In this document: positions 10,259 to 18,948 of the stretch, one piece after another
How positions within the stretch are numbered: the stretch's first letter is position 1
Layout of the letters: the number at the start of each line of letters is the position of its first letter
Assembly (NCBI GenBank): GCA_028284635.1
Contig: JANQRJ010000056.1
Span: 1-49,741 of the forward strand
Origin: Pelagicoccus sp.
GTDB taxonomy: Bacteria; Verrucomicrobiota; Verrucomicrobiia; Opitutales; Opitutaceae
Direction: 5' to 3'
Length of the DNA stretch: 49,741 bases
The notes under the pieces: model-generated
Databases searched by the model: none
Seen by the model: the letters and a program-made list of their open reading frames with translations, nothing else
Told to the model about the DNA's origin: nothing
Translations under genes and position numbers: made by a program

Positions 10259-11506
10259 ATGAAAAAACGATACTGGTTCCTCATCCTCCTGCTCGTCGGC
10301 GGGGGTATCTTCTACGCGAGCAGACGCGATGGCGAACAACCGACCCAAGTCACCGTCGAAAAGGCGAGCAAAGGGGACATCACCAGCATCGTCACCGCCA
10401 CCGGCAAGGTCTTTCCCGAAGTCGAGGTCAAGATCTCCTCCGAAGTGGCCGGCGAGATCGTCGAGTTGCCCGTAGTCGACGGCCAAAAGGTCGAAAAAGG
10501 CAACGTGCTCGTTCGCGTCAACCCCGACACTCTGGAGGCCCAGGTGCTGCAAGAAGAAGCTGCCCTGCGGGCCAGCGAGGCGAATTCCCAGGAAGCCAAG
10601 GCCCGCATGCTACAAGCCGAGCTCGATCTCAAACGAACGAAAAGCCTGGCCGAAAAAGGATTCGCCACGCAGGACAAGGTCGATGCCAGCGAGACCTCCC
10701 ACGAGATCGCCAAGGCCTCCTACGCCGCCACCCTCTCCCGCATCGAACAACAGCAGATGTCGCTCAAGGAGTCGCGCGACGCCCTCGACAAGGCTGCCAC
10801 CTACGCCCCCATCTCAGGCACCGTCACCCAACTCGCCGCCGAGCTCGGCGACCGCGTCGTCGGCACCGGCCAGTTCGAAGGCACCGAAATCATGCGCGTA
10901 GCTGATCTCTCCCGCATGGAAATACGCGTCGAAGTCAGCGAGGCGGATATCGTGGCAGTGAAAATCGGACACGATGCCACCGTCGAGATCGAAGCCATCC
11001 CGGATGAGCAATTCGACGGCAAGGTGACGGAGATCGCCAACTCCGCCTCCAAATCCGAGCGAAACACCCAAGATCAGCTGACCACCTTCCAGGTCAAAGT
11101 ACGCCTCCTAGACCCCACCACCGCCATTCGACCAGGCATGACCGCCACAGCCGACATCAAGACCGAAACCGTCACCGACGTCGTGAAAGTTCCACTACAA
11201 TCCGTCACCGTACGGCCGCGCGCCGCAGTCGCCAAGCAGCTCGGCGAAAATCCGCCGGAAGAGACCGACGACAAGAGCGAAAAGGGAAATCTCCAACGCG
11301 TCGTCTTCCTCTTCGCGGACGGAAAGGCGAAGCTCGCTCGAGTCGAGACCGGCCTCGCCGACAACCGTTTCCTGGAAATCAAGTCCGGCGTCTCCGAAGG
11401 CGACCAGATCATCACCGGCGGCTACCGAGCGCTCACTCGAGAGCTGAAACACGACAAGGCCGTCGAGAACTCCACCGATAAGGCAGACGAAGAGTCAGAC
11501 AAGTGA
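10259..11506 (+). CDS. Periplasmic adaptor subunit (HlyD/MacA-like) of ABC exporter
   Basis: A 415-residue membrane-fusion protein. The N-terminal anchor (residues 5-18) is followed by a barrel-sandwich segment ([23 protein letters not shown]...[10 protein letters not shown]) and an alpha-hairpin (about 95-175). After this come the second lipoyl half ([20 protein letters not shown]) and the beta-barrel and membrane-proximal domains. It bridges inner-membrane ABC permeases and the TolC-like channel. Its stop codon overlaps the GTG start of the ATPase gene (GTGA), a sign of coupled translation. The C-terminus is charged (Asp/Glu/Lys-rich). Substrate unknown; macrolides, peptides or lipids are all possible for this family. 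Confidence 0.93.
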   Translation: MKKRYWFLILLLVGGGIFYASRRDGEQPTQVTVEKASKGDITSIVTATGKVFPEVEVKISSEVAGEIVELPVVDGQKVEKGNVLVRVNPDTLEAQVLQEEAALRASEANSQEAKARMLQAELDLKRTKSLAEKGFATQDKVDASETSHEIAKASYAATLSRIEQQQMSLKESRDALDKAATYAPISGTVTQLAAELGDRVVGTGQFEGTEIMRVADLSRMEIRVEVSEADIVAVKIGHDATVEIEAIPDEQFDGKVTEIANSASKSERNTQDQLTTFQVKVRLLDPTTAIRPGMTATADIKTETVTDVVKVPLQSVTVRPRAAVAKQLGENPPEETDDKSEKGNLQRVVFLFADGKAKLARVETGLADNRFLEIKSGVSEGDQIITGGYRALTRELKHDKAVENSTDKADEESDK

Positions 11507-12213
11507 GTGAAGCGATCATCCAGATCACCGGGGTCAAGAAGATCTACGACCTCGGCAAGTCCAAGGTTCACGCCCTGGACGGCATCGACCTGCGTATCCA
11601 CCAAAACGACTACGTCGCCGTCATGGGCCCCTCTGGCAGTGGCAAGTCCACCCTCATGAACATGCTCGGATGTCTGGACACGCCCTCAGAAGGACAGTAC
11701 TTCTTCGGTGGCGAAGACGTGGCGAAGATGGTGGACGACGAGCTGGCCGACATTCGAAATCGCCGCATCGGCTTTGTCTTCCAGAGCTTCAACCTCCTGC
11801 CGCGCGCCACCATTCTGCGCAACGTCGAGCTCCCGCTCGTCTACGCCGGCATAGCCAAGGCGGAGCGGGCCGAGCGAGCTCGCACCGCCCTTGAGCAAGT
11901 CGGCCTGGCAAACCGGCTCGACCACCGGCCCAACGAGCTGTCCGGCGGCCAGCGCCAACGCGTCGCCATCGCCCGGGCCCTAGTCACTCAACCGTCGATC
12001 ATCCTCGCCGACGAACCCACTGGAAACCTCGATTCCAAGACTGGCCACGAGATTCTCGAGCTCTTCGAAAATCTCTACGAAAAAGGCAACACCATCATCC
12101 TCGTAACCCATGAGGAAGACGTAGCCCAGCACGCTCGCCGCCTCGTTCGCCTGCGCGACGGCCTCATCGAAAGCGACGAGGAAATCAAGCGGATTGAAAC
12201 CGCAAAGCAATGA
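11503..12213 (+). CDS. ABC transporter ATP-binding protein (MacB/LolD type)
   Basis: A 236-residue cytoplasmic ATPase. Walker [10 protein letters not shown] is at 42-50, the Q-loop at [11 protein letters not shown], signature LSGGQRQRV from 146, Walker [14 protein letters not shown] at about 166-178, and the H-loop in ILVTHEE. It starts with GTG overlapping the adaptor stop. The stand-alone ATPase together with two separate permeases corresponds to a split, probably heterodimeric MacB-type pump. Confidence 0.96.
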   Translation: MSEAIIQITGVKKIYDLGKSKVHALDGIDLRIHQNDYVAVMGPSGSGKSTLMNMLGCLDTPSEGQYFFGGEDVAKMVDDELADIRNRRIGFVFQSFNLLPRATILRNVELPLVYAGIAKAERAERARTALEQVGLANRLDHRPNELSGGQRQRVAIARALVTQPSIILADEPTGNLDSKTGHEILELFENLYEKGNTIILVTHEEDVAQHARRLVRLRDGLIESDEEIKRIETAKQ

Positions 12214-12231
12214 ACCCAGAACGCCCTCAGG

Positions 12232-12294
12232 GTAGCCGAAGTCGACAGACTTTGGTCCGCTCCCCATTCTCCAAAGTCTTTCGACTTCGGCTAC
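12232..12294. repeat. Palindromic element, family B
   Basis: Arms GTAGCCGAAGTCGACAGACT and AGTCTTTCGACTTCGGCTAC form an imperfect palindrome between the ATPase and first permease genes. Related copies stand at 15914-15988, 30715-30786 and 41816-41872. Confidence 0.85.
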
Positions 12295-12310
12295 TTTGCT
12301 TGAGATCGAA

Positions 12311-13594
12311 ATGAAACGCTTCCGCTTCAGACGACTGCTCAACGACTGCGAGGAAAGCGCCCGCATCGCCGGCGAGCAGCTGCGTCAGCACAAGATGCGC
12401 TCCCTGCTCACCGCCCTAGGCGTCATCATCGGAGTATGGGCCGTCATCCTCATCGGCGTGGCAATCAACGGCCTCGAAAACGGCTTCCAAAACAGCCTCA
12501 AGATGCTGGGAGAAGATCACTTCTATGTCGAGAGGTGGCCCTGGCGCGACGTCGGTGACGAGTGGCCCAAGTATCGCAACCGACCCAATATTCAACCCGA
12601 AGTCGCCGACGCTCTCAACACCATCATAAACGATACTCCGAATACAGGTCTGACGGTTTCCGCGCCCACGATGTGGGGTCGGCGTCCAATTTCCTATCAA
12701 GACCGCAGCGTTAGACGTGTCAGCTTGATGGGAACGACTTCGGAATATGGATATATCAGCACTGCCGACATCGCGCATGGGCGCTTCTTCACTCACGCCG
12801 AAGATGTCGGTCGACAAAGAGTGGTTATCCTTGGCTACACAATAGCCGATGCCCTCTTCCCCGGCAGCAATGACGATGCGATTGGCAAGCGGATCAAGAT
12901 CGGCGAAATCAGCTATACCGTAGTCGGCACGCTCGCTAAACAAGGCAAGTTTCTCGGCACGCAAAGCTTCGACCGTTACGCCATTATTCCACTCGCTGGT
13001 TTGCTCACCCACTTCAAAGGTTCACGCCGCTGGAGCTCCGCCTCGATCCGCGTCGTCAAAAAGCCCGAGGTCGATCTGGAAACCGCTCGCGACGAAATCA
13101 TAGGAGCCATGCGCCAAGTGCGAGGACTCCTGCCCGGCGAGGAAAACGACTTCGAAGTCAACGCCTCCGACGCCGTCGAGGAAAACCTCGGACCAGTAAA
13201 AACCAATATCGCAATCGGAGGCTTCGCCATCACCGGACTCTCCCTCTTCGTCGGAGCCATCGGCATCATGAACATCACCTTCGTCAGCGTGAAGGAGCGC
13301 ACCAAGGAGATCGGCACTCGCCGGGCGATCGGAGCGCGCCGCAGTTCGATTCTGATGCAGTTTCTCATAGAGGCCGTCTCGATCTGCCTGCTTGGCGGCG
13401 CCATAGGGCTGCTGCTCGCCTTCGCATCGAAATCCGTTCTCGCCCAATTCGCGCCCCAGTTTCCCGCTTCTCTCTCCCTAGAACTGATGCTACTCGCCCT
13501 CGTTCTCTCCGTAGCTACTGGCGTGCTTTCCGGCTTCGTGCCGGCCTGGCAAGCCTCGCGGCTGGATCCCGCCACCGCCCTGCGACATGACTAG
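12311..13594 (+). CDS. ABC transporter permease (MacB/FtsX family), first subunit
   Basis: This 427-residue protein has the MacB plan: one transmembrane helix near the N-terminus (LLTALGVIIGVWAVILIGVA), a large periplasmic domain (about 60-275), then three C-terminal helices of the FtsX domain (ITGLSLFVGAIGIMNITFV, IEAVSICLLGGAIGLLLAF, LELMLLALVLSVATGVLSG). The cytoplasmic loop VKERTKEIGTRRAIGARR is the coupling segment that contacts the ATPase. I chose the ATG at 12311, since an upstream in-frame TTG lies just behind the family B repeat. It overlaps the second permease gene by 8 bp. Confidence 0.94.
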   Translation: MKRFRFRRLLNDCEESARIAGEQLRQHKMRSLLTALGVIIGVWAVILIGVAINGLENGFQNSLKMLGEDHFYVERWPWRDVGDEWPKYRNRPNIQPEVADALNTIINDTPNTGLTVSAPTMWGRRPISYQDRSVRRVSLMGTTSEYGYISTADIAHGRFFTHAEDVGRQRVVILGYTIADALFPGSNDDAIGKRIKIGEISYTVVGTLAKQGKFLGTQSFDRYAIIPLAGLLTHFKGSRRWSSASIRVVKKPEVDLETARDEIIGAMRQVRGLLPGEENDFEVNASDAVEENLGPVKTNIAIGGFAITGLSLFVGAIGIMNITFVSVKERTKEIGTRRAIGARRSSILMQFLIEAVSICLLGGAIGLLLAFASKSVLAQFAPQFPASLSLELMLLALVLSVATGVLSGFVPAWQASRLDPATALRHD

Positions 13595-14849
13595 CCAAGC
13601 CGGCAAACGAAAAGGGCTGCGCTGGCAGGACCTGCTGGAGCTCGCCCTCGGCTCGCTCGGAGCCAACGCCCTACGCTCCTCGCTTACCATCCTCGGGGTC
13701 GCCATCGGAGTCTTTTCCGTGGTAGGCGTAATGACCGCTCTCTCTGCCGTACAGCAAAGCATCGATAGCAGCCTGAACGTATTCGGGGCCAATGTGCTGC
13801 AAATCACCCGAAACCCCTCGGTCGAGATATCCCTGGGCGGACGAAATCGCAACCGCTGGCGCCCGCGAATCAACCCGGATCAGGCCCAGGAGCTGAAGGA
13901 GAGAATGGACGAGTTCGGCATACCAACCGCCCTAAGCGCGACCGATCCCAACGAGCGCATTCGCTACGACGACAGGAAAACCTCTCCCCGTATCAGAATT
14001 GTCGGTACAAACGAAAACTACCTGCTGACGAACAACTACGAACTCGATTTCGGACGCAATCTCACCGCCACCGACATCGAGTTCAGCCGTTCCGTCACCG
14101 TCATCGGTCGAGAGGTCCTAGAAGCTCTTTTCCCGCACGAGAACCCTCTCGAGAAGGACGTCGAGATGAAAGGCGGACGTTATACCGTAATAGGCGTCCT
14201 GAAGGAACGCGGCGACATCTTCGGCGAATCCATGGACGGGATCGCCCTCATCCCGCACACCAAGTTCATCGAGCGCAACTGGCACCGCTGGCGCAGTATG
14301 GAAATCTCGATACAGGCAGACAGCGTCGAAACGCTGAAAGCCACCGAGGATCTCGCTATCGGCCAGATGCGCCAGGCGCGCGGCTTGGAGCCGGAGGACC
14401 AGAACAACTTCGAAATCACCTCCAACCAAGCCCTGCAGGCCGCCTTCGACGAAATCGCCGCCATCGCAAGCCTGGCTGGCCTGCTGGTAAGCGGCATCGC
14501 CCTGGTCTGCTCTGGGATAGGTATCATGAACGTCATGCTGGTCAGCGTCTCCGAACGAACCCGCGAGATCGGCGTGCGCAAGGCCCTCGGAGCTCGCAAA
14601 CGCAACGTCCTATCCCAATTCCTGCTCGAGGCAGTGTTCCTATCGGAGGTAGGGGCGATTCTCGGCATTGTCCTTGGAGTCGTCACTGGCAATGTCATCG
14701 CCAACTTATTCGATGCCCAGATGATCATCCCCTGGTTCTGGGCGTGGACGGCGGTCGGCGTATGTTCGCTGATTGGCATCGGCTTCGGTCTCCTACCCGC
14801 CGTGCGAGCCGCCAACCTGCATCCCGTAGATTCCCTGCGGCACGACTAG
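13587..14849 (+). CDS. ABC transporter permease (MacB/FtsX family), second subunit
   Basis: A 420-residue paralogue of the preceding permease with the same layout: an N-terminal helix (SSLTILGVAIGVFSVVGVM), a periplasmic domain, and three C-terminal helices beginning SLAGLLVSGIALVCSGIG. The coupling loop is VSERTREIGVRKALGARK. The start ATG overlaps the end of the upstream gene, so both subunits are probably made in equal amounts and form a heterodimer. It is the last gene of the export operon; a family C palindrome follows at once. Confidence 0.94.
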   Translation: MTSQAGKRKGLRWQDLLELALGSLGANALRSSLTILGVAIGVFSVVGVMTALSAVQQSIDSSLNVFGANVLQITRNPSVEISLGGRNRNRWRPRINPDQAQELKERMDEFGIPTALSATDPNERIRYDDRKTSPRIRIVGTNENYLLTNNYELDFGRNLTATDIEFSRSVTVIGREVLEALFPHENPLEKDVEMKGGRYTVIGVLKERGDIFGESMDGIALIPHTKFIERNWHRWRSMEISIQADSVETLKATEDLAIGQMRQARGLEPEDQNNFEITSNQALQAAFDEIAAIASLAGLLVSGIALVCSGIGIMNVMLVSVSERTREIGVRKALGARKRNVLSQFLLEAVFLSEVGAILGIVLGVVTGNVIANLFDAQMIIPWFWAWTAVGVCSLIGIGFGLLPAVRAANLHPVDSLRHD

Positions 14850-14862
14850 AAGCGTATCAGTT

Positions 14863-14940
14863 TCCCTGGGAACGCGGGCGGCTCGCCCGCAACTGGTACG
14901 ATCTCGATCGCTGCGGGCGAGCCGCCCGCGTTCCCAGGGA
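14863..14940. repeat. Palindromic element, family C (78 nt)
   Basis: Perfect 29-bp arms (beginning TCCCTGGGAACGCGGGCGG) with a 20-nt middle. It could also end the export operon transcript as a strong hairpin, but no T-tract follows. Copies stand at 20875-20947 and 29925-29997. Confidence 0.9.
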
Positions 14941-15034
14941 GCTCAGCGCATCCAACTGCACGCAAAACGCGTCCTTCGACTTTACCGATTTGGAGAATTC
15001 GCTACGGTGCCCTTTCCGTTTCCCAAAGACATCG

Positions 15035-15856
15035 ATGACCGATTCATCCGAACAGCTGCGTCTCATGACCTTCAACATCGCCCATGGGCGAGGCCTTTCG
15101 CTCTACCAAGGCTTTCACAGCTCGCGAGGCATCACCAAGAACCTCGACCGCATCGCCCGAATCATCCGCAGCCACCAGCCGGACATCGTAGCCTTGCAGG
15201 AAATCGACGCCTCCTCGCACTGGAACGGACACATCAATCTGCTCGACTACCTGCAAACCGAGACCGGCTATCCGCACTCCGTGCACGGCATCCACAACCG
15301 GCGAGATGGTCGCAAACCGCTCGCCTACGGAAACGCCTTCCTCTCGAAACACCCGCTCAAGAACTGGAAGGTAGTGCCCTTCGGCTCAAAGACGCTGGGC
15401 GAAAAAGGCTTCCTCGAGGCGTGCTTCGATATGAACGGCACCCAAATCGATGTCATCAACCTTCATCTCGACTTCCGCTCGCGACGCGTCCGACTGCGTC
15501 AGATCGACCAATTGCTGCATTCCGTACACATGCGCAGTCTAGCTGATCCCTACCACCTGCCGCCGATCATCTGCGGGGACTTCAACACCAGTTCGCGATC
15601 CGCCCGCGACGCCTTGCATCACCTCATCCAGCGCAGCGCCGGCTCCGAAGACTACGACTACGTGCCGCGCCGCGAGCGCACCTTTCCGGCCCACTTCCCA
15701 TCCCGCGGGCTGGACTTCATCCTCTTAGCCGAACCCTTCGAAGCCGTATCCACAAATGTGGTACGCAGCTACGCTTCCGACCATCTCCCCGTGGTGGCGA
15801 ACCTCAGCTTTCCCAAGCTGACGAGCGCAGCAATCGCCCCGACCACGGCAAGCTGA
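15035..15856 (+). CDS. Endonuclease/exonuclease/phosphatase-fold protein
   Basis: A 273-residue protein with the complete motif set of the metal-dependent EEP fold: MTFNIAHG near the N-terminus, the metal ligand E57 in ALQEID, H144 and D146 in INLHLDF, D182 and N184 in ICGDFNTS, D227 in GLDFIL, and the terminal D249-H250 pair in SDHLPV. Members cleave phosphodiesters in DNA, RNA, lipids or inositol phosphates, so the substrate is open. I chose the ATG at 15035, and the sequence upstream in the same frame runs into the repeat at 14863-14940. No signal peptide is seen, so it is probably cytoplasmic. Confidence 0.9.
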   Translation: MTDSSEQLRLMTFNIAHGRGLSLYQGFHSSRGITKNLDRIARIIRSHQPDIVALQEIDASSHWNGHINLLDYLQTETGYPHSVHGIHNRRDGRKPLAYGNAFLSKHPLKNWKVVPFGSKTLGEKGFLEACFDMNGTQIDVINLHLDFRSRRVRLRQIDQLLHSVHMRSLADPYHLPPIICGDFNTSSRSARDALHHLIQRSAGSEDYDYVPRRERTFPAHFPSRGLDFILLAEPFEAVSTNVVRSYASDHLPVVANLSFPKLTSAAIAPTTAS

Positions 15857-15913
15857 GCAGTCAAACTTCATCCCCTTCCTCATCCGGGTGTGTTTCAAAG
15901 AGTCGCTGGACCT

Positions 15914-15988
15914 GCCAAACTCTCTCGAATTCGGCTACCCTCGACCGTGCAAAGCATACTTCAGTAGCCGAACTCGAGAGAGTTTGGC
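15914..15988. repeat. Palindromic element, family B, with one outer arm at 15887
   Basis: Arms GCCAAACTCTCTCGAATTCG and the matching GTAGCCGAACTCGAGAGAGT. To the left at 15887 is GGGTGTGTTTCAAAG, the outer arm seen in full in the nested copy at 30673-30816. The right outer arm is absent here. Confidence 0.8.
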
Positions 15989-16002
15989 ACAGCCGTTCCT
16001 AC

Positions 16003-16041
16003 AAAAAAACGAAGCCCGGAGCGAAAAGCTCCGGGCTTCGT
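16003..16041 (-). terminator. Rho-independent terminator of the SWIB-domain gene
   Basis: A perfect 14-bp stem (ACGAAGCCCGGAGC, loop of 5, GCTCCGGGCTTCGT) at 16009-16041 is followed on the minus strand by a run of seven T. It lies 24 bp past the stop codon of the gene at 16065-16340. Confidence 0.93.
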
Positions 16042-16064
16042 TAGAAAAGAGTTATGGGATCAGG

Positions 16065-16340
16065 CTACTTGGAAACGTGATTGGAGACGAGCTTCGTCAT
16101 CTCGAACATGGATACCTTCGCCTTGCCGTCGAAAACCTTCTTGAGAGCCGCGTCAGCGATGATCTCGCGCTTGTTTTTCGGGTTCTGAAGATCGTTGGAC
16201 TTGATGTAGTCCCAAAGCTTCTTGGTCAATTCGGTGCGCGGCAAGGGAGCCGAGCCGACGACAGCCGCAAGGGCTGCGTCTGGGGTTACAGGTTTCATAA
16301 ATGCCGCGTTGGCCTTTTTTGGTGTAGAAGATTTTGCCAT
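16065..16340 (-). CDS. SWIB/MDM2 domain-containing protein
   Basis: A 91-residue protein almost wholly made of a SWIB domain (about 15-88: AALAAVVGSAPLPRTELTKKL, then WDYIKSNDLQNPKNKREI). SWIB domains are protein-interaction folds known from eukaryotic SWI/SNF complexes. In bacteria small stand-alone copies occur mainly in Chlamydiae, Verrucomicrobia and a few others, where they may be DNA- or protein-binding. I chose the ATG at 16340, since the conserved domain begins soon after it. A longer frame up to 16442 overlaps the neighbouring gene's end and has no domain. It has its own strong terminator. Confidence 0.92.
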   Translation of the reverse strand: MAKSSTPKKANAAFMKPVTPDAALAAVVGSAPLPRTELTKKLWDYIKSNDLQNPKNKREIIADAALKKVFDGKAKVSMFEMTKLVSNHVSK

Positions 16341-16438
16341 AAGCCACTCTTCGATACGACTGGAACGACCCGAATCAACCTTAATTCCCCGGGATAATGG
16401 GAAAAGTGCGCCAGAGAGGTTACCAAACGCCTCAGCGA

Positions 16439-17608
16439 TCAAGAGTCGCTCAGAAGTCCGCGGCTAACTGCGAAAAGACGAAAACGCTCGAATTCCTCCT
16501 CCAGACGGGCGTGGCTTTGGCGAATAGCGAGCTCACGTCCCATCTCCAAGTCGTCAAGCAAACGCTGACAGCAGGCCGACAGGCGACGAGCGTGCAGAAT
16601 GTCCGCTCCGCTCTTGAGCGAATAGACTTCGCGAGCGAATTCCAACGAACTCTCCGGCAGGACCGAGCCGGGACTCCGCCCGAAAAACGCGTGCCCCTGG
16701 TTTACCAAAGTCTGGGAAAGCCGCTTCAGCAATGGCCCTTCATCGCCCCACAGCTCGAGTTCGAGCACGTCCATCCCGTCTAGGAAGTCTGCTTCGCCCA
16801 GGGCTTGGGACCGGTTTTCCAAAGCGTCTCGCAGAGCGGCTCTCAACGGTTCGAGGCCGAGCGGCTTGGCCAGGCCGGGAAATTCCCGGCCAGACTCCTC
16901 TTCCGAGCGAGTCGCCGGACGCATCGGCAGCACGCGAGGCGCTCTGCCCCAGCAATCGACGCTGCGCTGCTCCAGCATCGCCATGAAGTCAGAGCAGGGC
17001 ATTCCCGAAGTTCGGGTGTCCACCAGGATCAGGTCGTAGGCGAGGCTCTTGGACAAGGCCAGGGCTTCGCCAACCGAACTCGCAGTCCGAGCGCGACAGC
17101 CTAGTTTTCGCAGCATCATGCGGCCGAATTCCAAGGAATTCGGATTCGAATCGACGATGAGAATCTTCAGCGAGCCAAACGGAGAAGGCTTAGCGGCGCC
17201 TCCCGCCTTTTCGGCCGCCCGAGCGGCCCAATTCCAGCATCTCCGTAGATCCTCCGAGGTCGCTGCGACGCTCCGTGGATGCACCACTACGCAGTAGAAG
17301 CGTGGATGCGATTCAAGTCTGCTCACCGCAAAAGGTTCGTCATCGCCCCGCAGGACTCCAGCCGCTAGCTTCTCGTCCTCTACCATACGTTCCAGAGCGA
17401 CGAGGATTTCCCCGGCCAAAGCCAGCTCCACGCCTGCATGGACAAGATAGTCCGCCAGATCGCTCTCCTCCGGCGAACCAGTCGCAGCCGACGCTAGCGG
17501 CGCCAAACTGTCGACCACCTGCGACCCGTCTCGCACCAGAAACAGAGCCCAGTCCGCAGGGCAAGAATCTTGTGGATCATGTGGGTCGCTCTGGGAATCC
17601 TCGTTCAT
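16439..17608 (-). CDS. Receiver-domain protein with degenerate C-terminal Hpt-like domain
   Basis: A 389-residue signalling protein. Residues 147-262 form a response-regulator receiver (LKILIVDSNPNS; phosphoacceptor D197 in ILVDTRTSGMP; conserved lysine K248 in LAKPL). The acidic pair is reduced to one Asp. The last 110 residues look like a histidine phosphotransfer domain, but where the phosphorylated histidine of the H-x-L-K motif should be there is Y329 (VYSLKSGADILHARRL). The N-terminal 140 residues are unassigned. It is probably a cytoplasmic phospho-dependent scaffold rather than a phosphorelay step. It lies next to, and divergent from, the LuxR-type response regulator. Confidence 0.78.
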   Translation of the reverse strand: MNEDSQSDPHDPQDSCPADWALFLVRDGSQVVDSLAPLASAATGSPEESDLADYLVHAGVELALAGEILVALERMVEDEKLAAGVLRGDDEPFAVSRLESHPRFYCVVVHPRSVAATSEDLRRCWNWAARAAEKAGGAAKPSPFGSLKILIVDSNPNSLEFGRMMLRKLGCRARTASSVGEALALSKSLAYDLILVDTRTSGMPCSDFMAMLEQRSVDCWGRAPRVLPMRPATRSEEESGREFPGLAKPLGLEPLRAALRDALENRSQALGEADFLDGMDVLELELWGDEGPLLKRLSQTLVNQGHAFFGRSPGSVLPESSLEFAREVYSLKSGADILHARRLSACCQRLLDDLEMGRELAIRQSHARLEEEFERFRLFAVSRGLLSDS

Positions 17609-17910
17609 CTACCCCTACTATCTCCGATTCAAAACCGGATTTTGCAAATCGAAGCTACATGAACCACTTCAACTCCCCCAAGAAACTGGGCGGCAAAGCC
17701 CTGAAAAATCGTCAAAATCGCTTGTGCCAAAGGCATATCGAGTACATCTATCTAGGGAGATTTTTCAAGACTGCTGTCTGCACCCGCAAAGGCCCGCAGA
17801 GAAAAAGCCTTAAAGTAGCAGCCGTCAGCAGTACTGAATTCCCCGTAGACGGAATTTGAACACGCCCTCGACTCAGCGCTCGCCGCCAACCACCAACCCC
17901 CCACACACCA
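17609..17910. promoter_or_regulatory. Divergent intergenic region (302 bp)
   Basis: The region lies between the divergent starts of the receiver/Hpt-like gene (minus) and the LuxR-type regulator (plus), so it must hold both promoters. I could not define -35/-10 boxes with confidence. An open frame through it (17275-17859) runs antisense to the neighbour and looks spurious. Confidence 0.4.
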
Positions 17911-18609
17911 ATGAGCCAGACAAGTAACCATACCAGCCGCCTCGTGGTGATCGAGGACCAGATTATGCTGAGAGACCTCGTATCGTCGATGGCCGTCACC
18001 ATTCCAGGCATAACAATCGCAGGAGAGGCCGCAGACGGAAGAGAAGGCCTCAAGCTTTGCGAAGCGGAAAACCCCGACATCATCATCTTCGACCTCTTCC
18101 TCCCAGGCCTCAACGGCATCGAAATCCTACGACAGCACGCTCCCAAGCATCCGCACGCCCGTTTCATCGCCATCTCCTCCAAGTTCACGCCCGACGCCAT
18201 CCGCGAGCTGCTCGAGCTCGGCTGCCACGCCATCATCGCCAAAAGCTCCTCCGCCGCCAAACTGAAGGAAGGGCTGCGCGAAGTGAAGGCAGGCAGCGGC
18301 TATCTCTGCCCCATTTCCGCCAGCCTCCTACGCGAATCCCATCTCGGCGGCAGCGCCGTGGCCAAGCGCAAAAGCCGACTCTCCAACCGCGAACGCGAAG
18401 TCCTGCAAGCAGTCGCCGAAGGCTACAGCACCAAGCAGATCGCCGAAATGCTGCAGGTCAGCGTGAAGACTATCGAAGCCCATCGGGCGAACCTAATGAA
18501 AAAGCTCGACGCCCGCAGCGCCGTAGAGCTGACCCGCTGCGCCTTCGAGCTAGGAATCATAGAACTGCCGGACCGCGTGGAATCGAGCGGAGTCAGCATC
18601 CCCGGCTAG
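17911..18609 (+). CDS. Response regulator, NarL/FixJ family with LuxR-type helix-turn-helix
   Basis: A 232-residue transcription regulator. The receiver domain (about 10-125) has the acidic ED pair in VVIEDQ, phosphoacceptor Asp in IIIFDLFLPG, and lysine in IAKSSS. The C-terminal LuxR-type DNA-binding domain (about 150-215) reads LSNREREVLQAVAEGYSTKQ followed by the recognition-helix region VSVKTIEAHRANLMKKL. No sensor kinase lies in the window. The neighbour on the other strand is another receiver protein, so the two may serve one circuit. Confidence 0.95.
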   Translation: MSQTSNHTSRLVVIEDQIMLRDLVSSMAVTIPGITIAGEAADGREGLKLCEAENPDIIIFDLFLPGLNGIEILRQHAPKHPHARFIAISSKFTPDAIRELLELGCHAIIAKSSSAAKLKEGLREVKAGSGYLCPISASLLRESHLGGSAVAKRKSRLSNREREVLQAVAEGYSTKQIAEMLQVSVKTIEAHRANLMKKLDARSAVELTRCAFELGIIELPDRVESSGVSIPG

Positions 18610-18634
18610 GGCGCCTTTCAGGGCAGGACAATCC

Positions 18635-18786
18635 GTAGCGCGGATCCCGCAGGGCGGGACCGCGACCGCAATTCGCCCTCATCATCCCCTTCCTCATCTT
18701 TATCCTCATCCCAGGATGATGAGGAGGATAAAGATGATAATAAGGATAAGAACCGTCGCGGCTCCGCCCTGCGGGATCCGCGCTAC
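18635..18786. repeat. Composite palindrome, family A with polypurine/polypyrimidine core (152 nt)
   Basis: Outer arms GTAGCGCGGATCCCGCAGGG and CCCTGCGGGATCCGCGCTAC enclose an inner hairpin. In it a pyrimidine run (CCTCATCTTTATCCTCATCC) faces a purine run (GGATGATGAGGAGGATAAAG). Same design at 26994-27146, 28391-28510 and 49525-49645. Confidence 0.88.
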
Positions 18787-18948
18787 CGGATCGCCATTTG
18801 CAGTATGTCGCAAGCTACGACCCTACAACGACTCGCAGCTTAGGGCCTTCGCTCTCGAAGCAGTAAATGCCGTAATTTTTCAAATTCGAACTTGAGATAT
18901 TGGCTCAAAGCCTTTCCTTTCGCGACTGAATCTCATTATCTCTAGTTT

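Noticed and set aside
18700-18760. CRISPR-like short repeats in the CTCATC/GATGAG stretches
   Set aside because: The repeats are low-complexity hairpin arms without regular spacers or cas genes.
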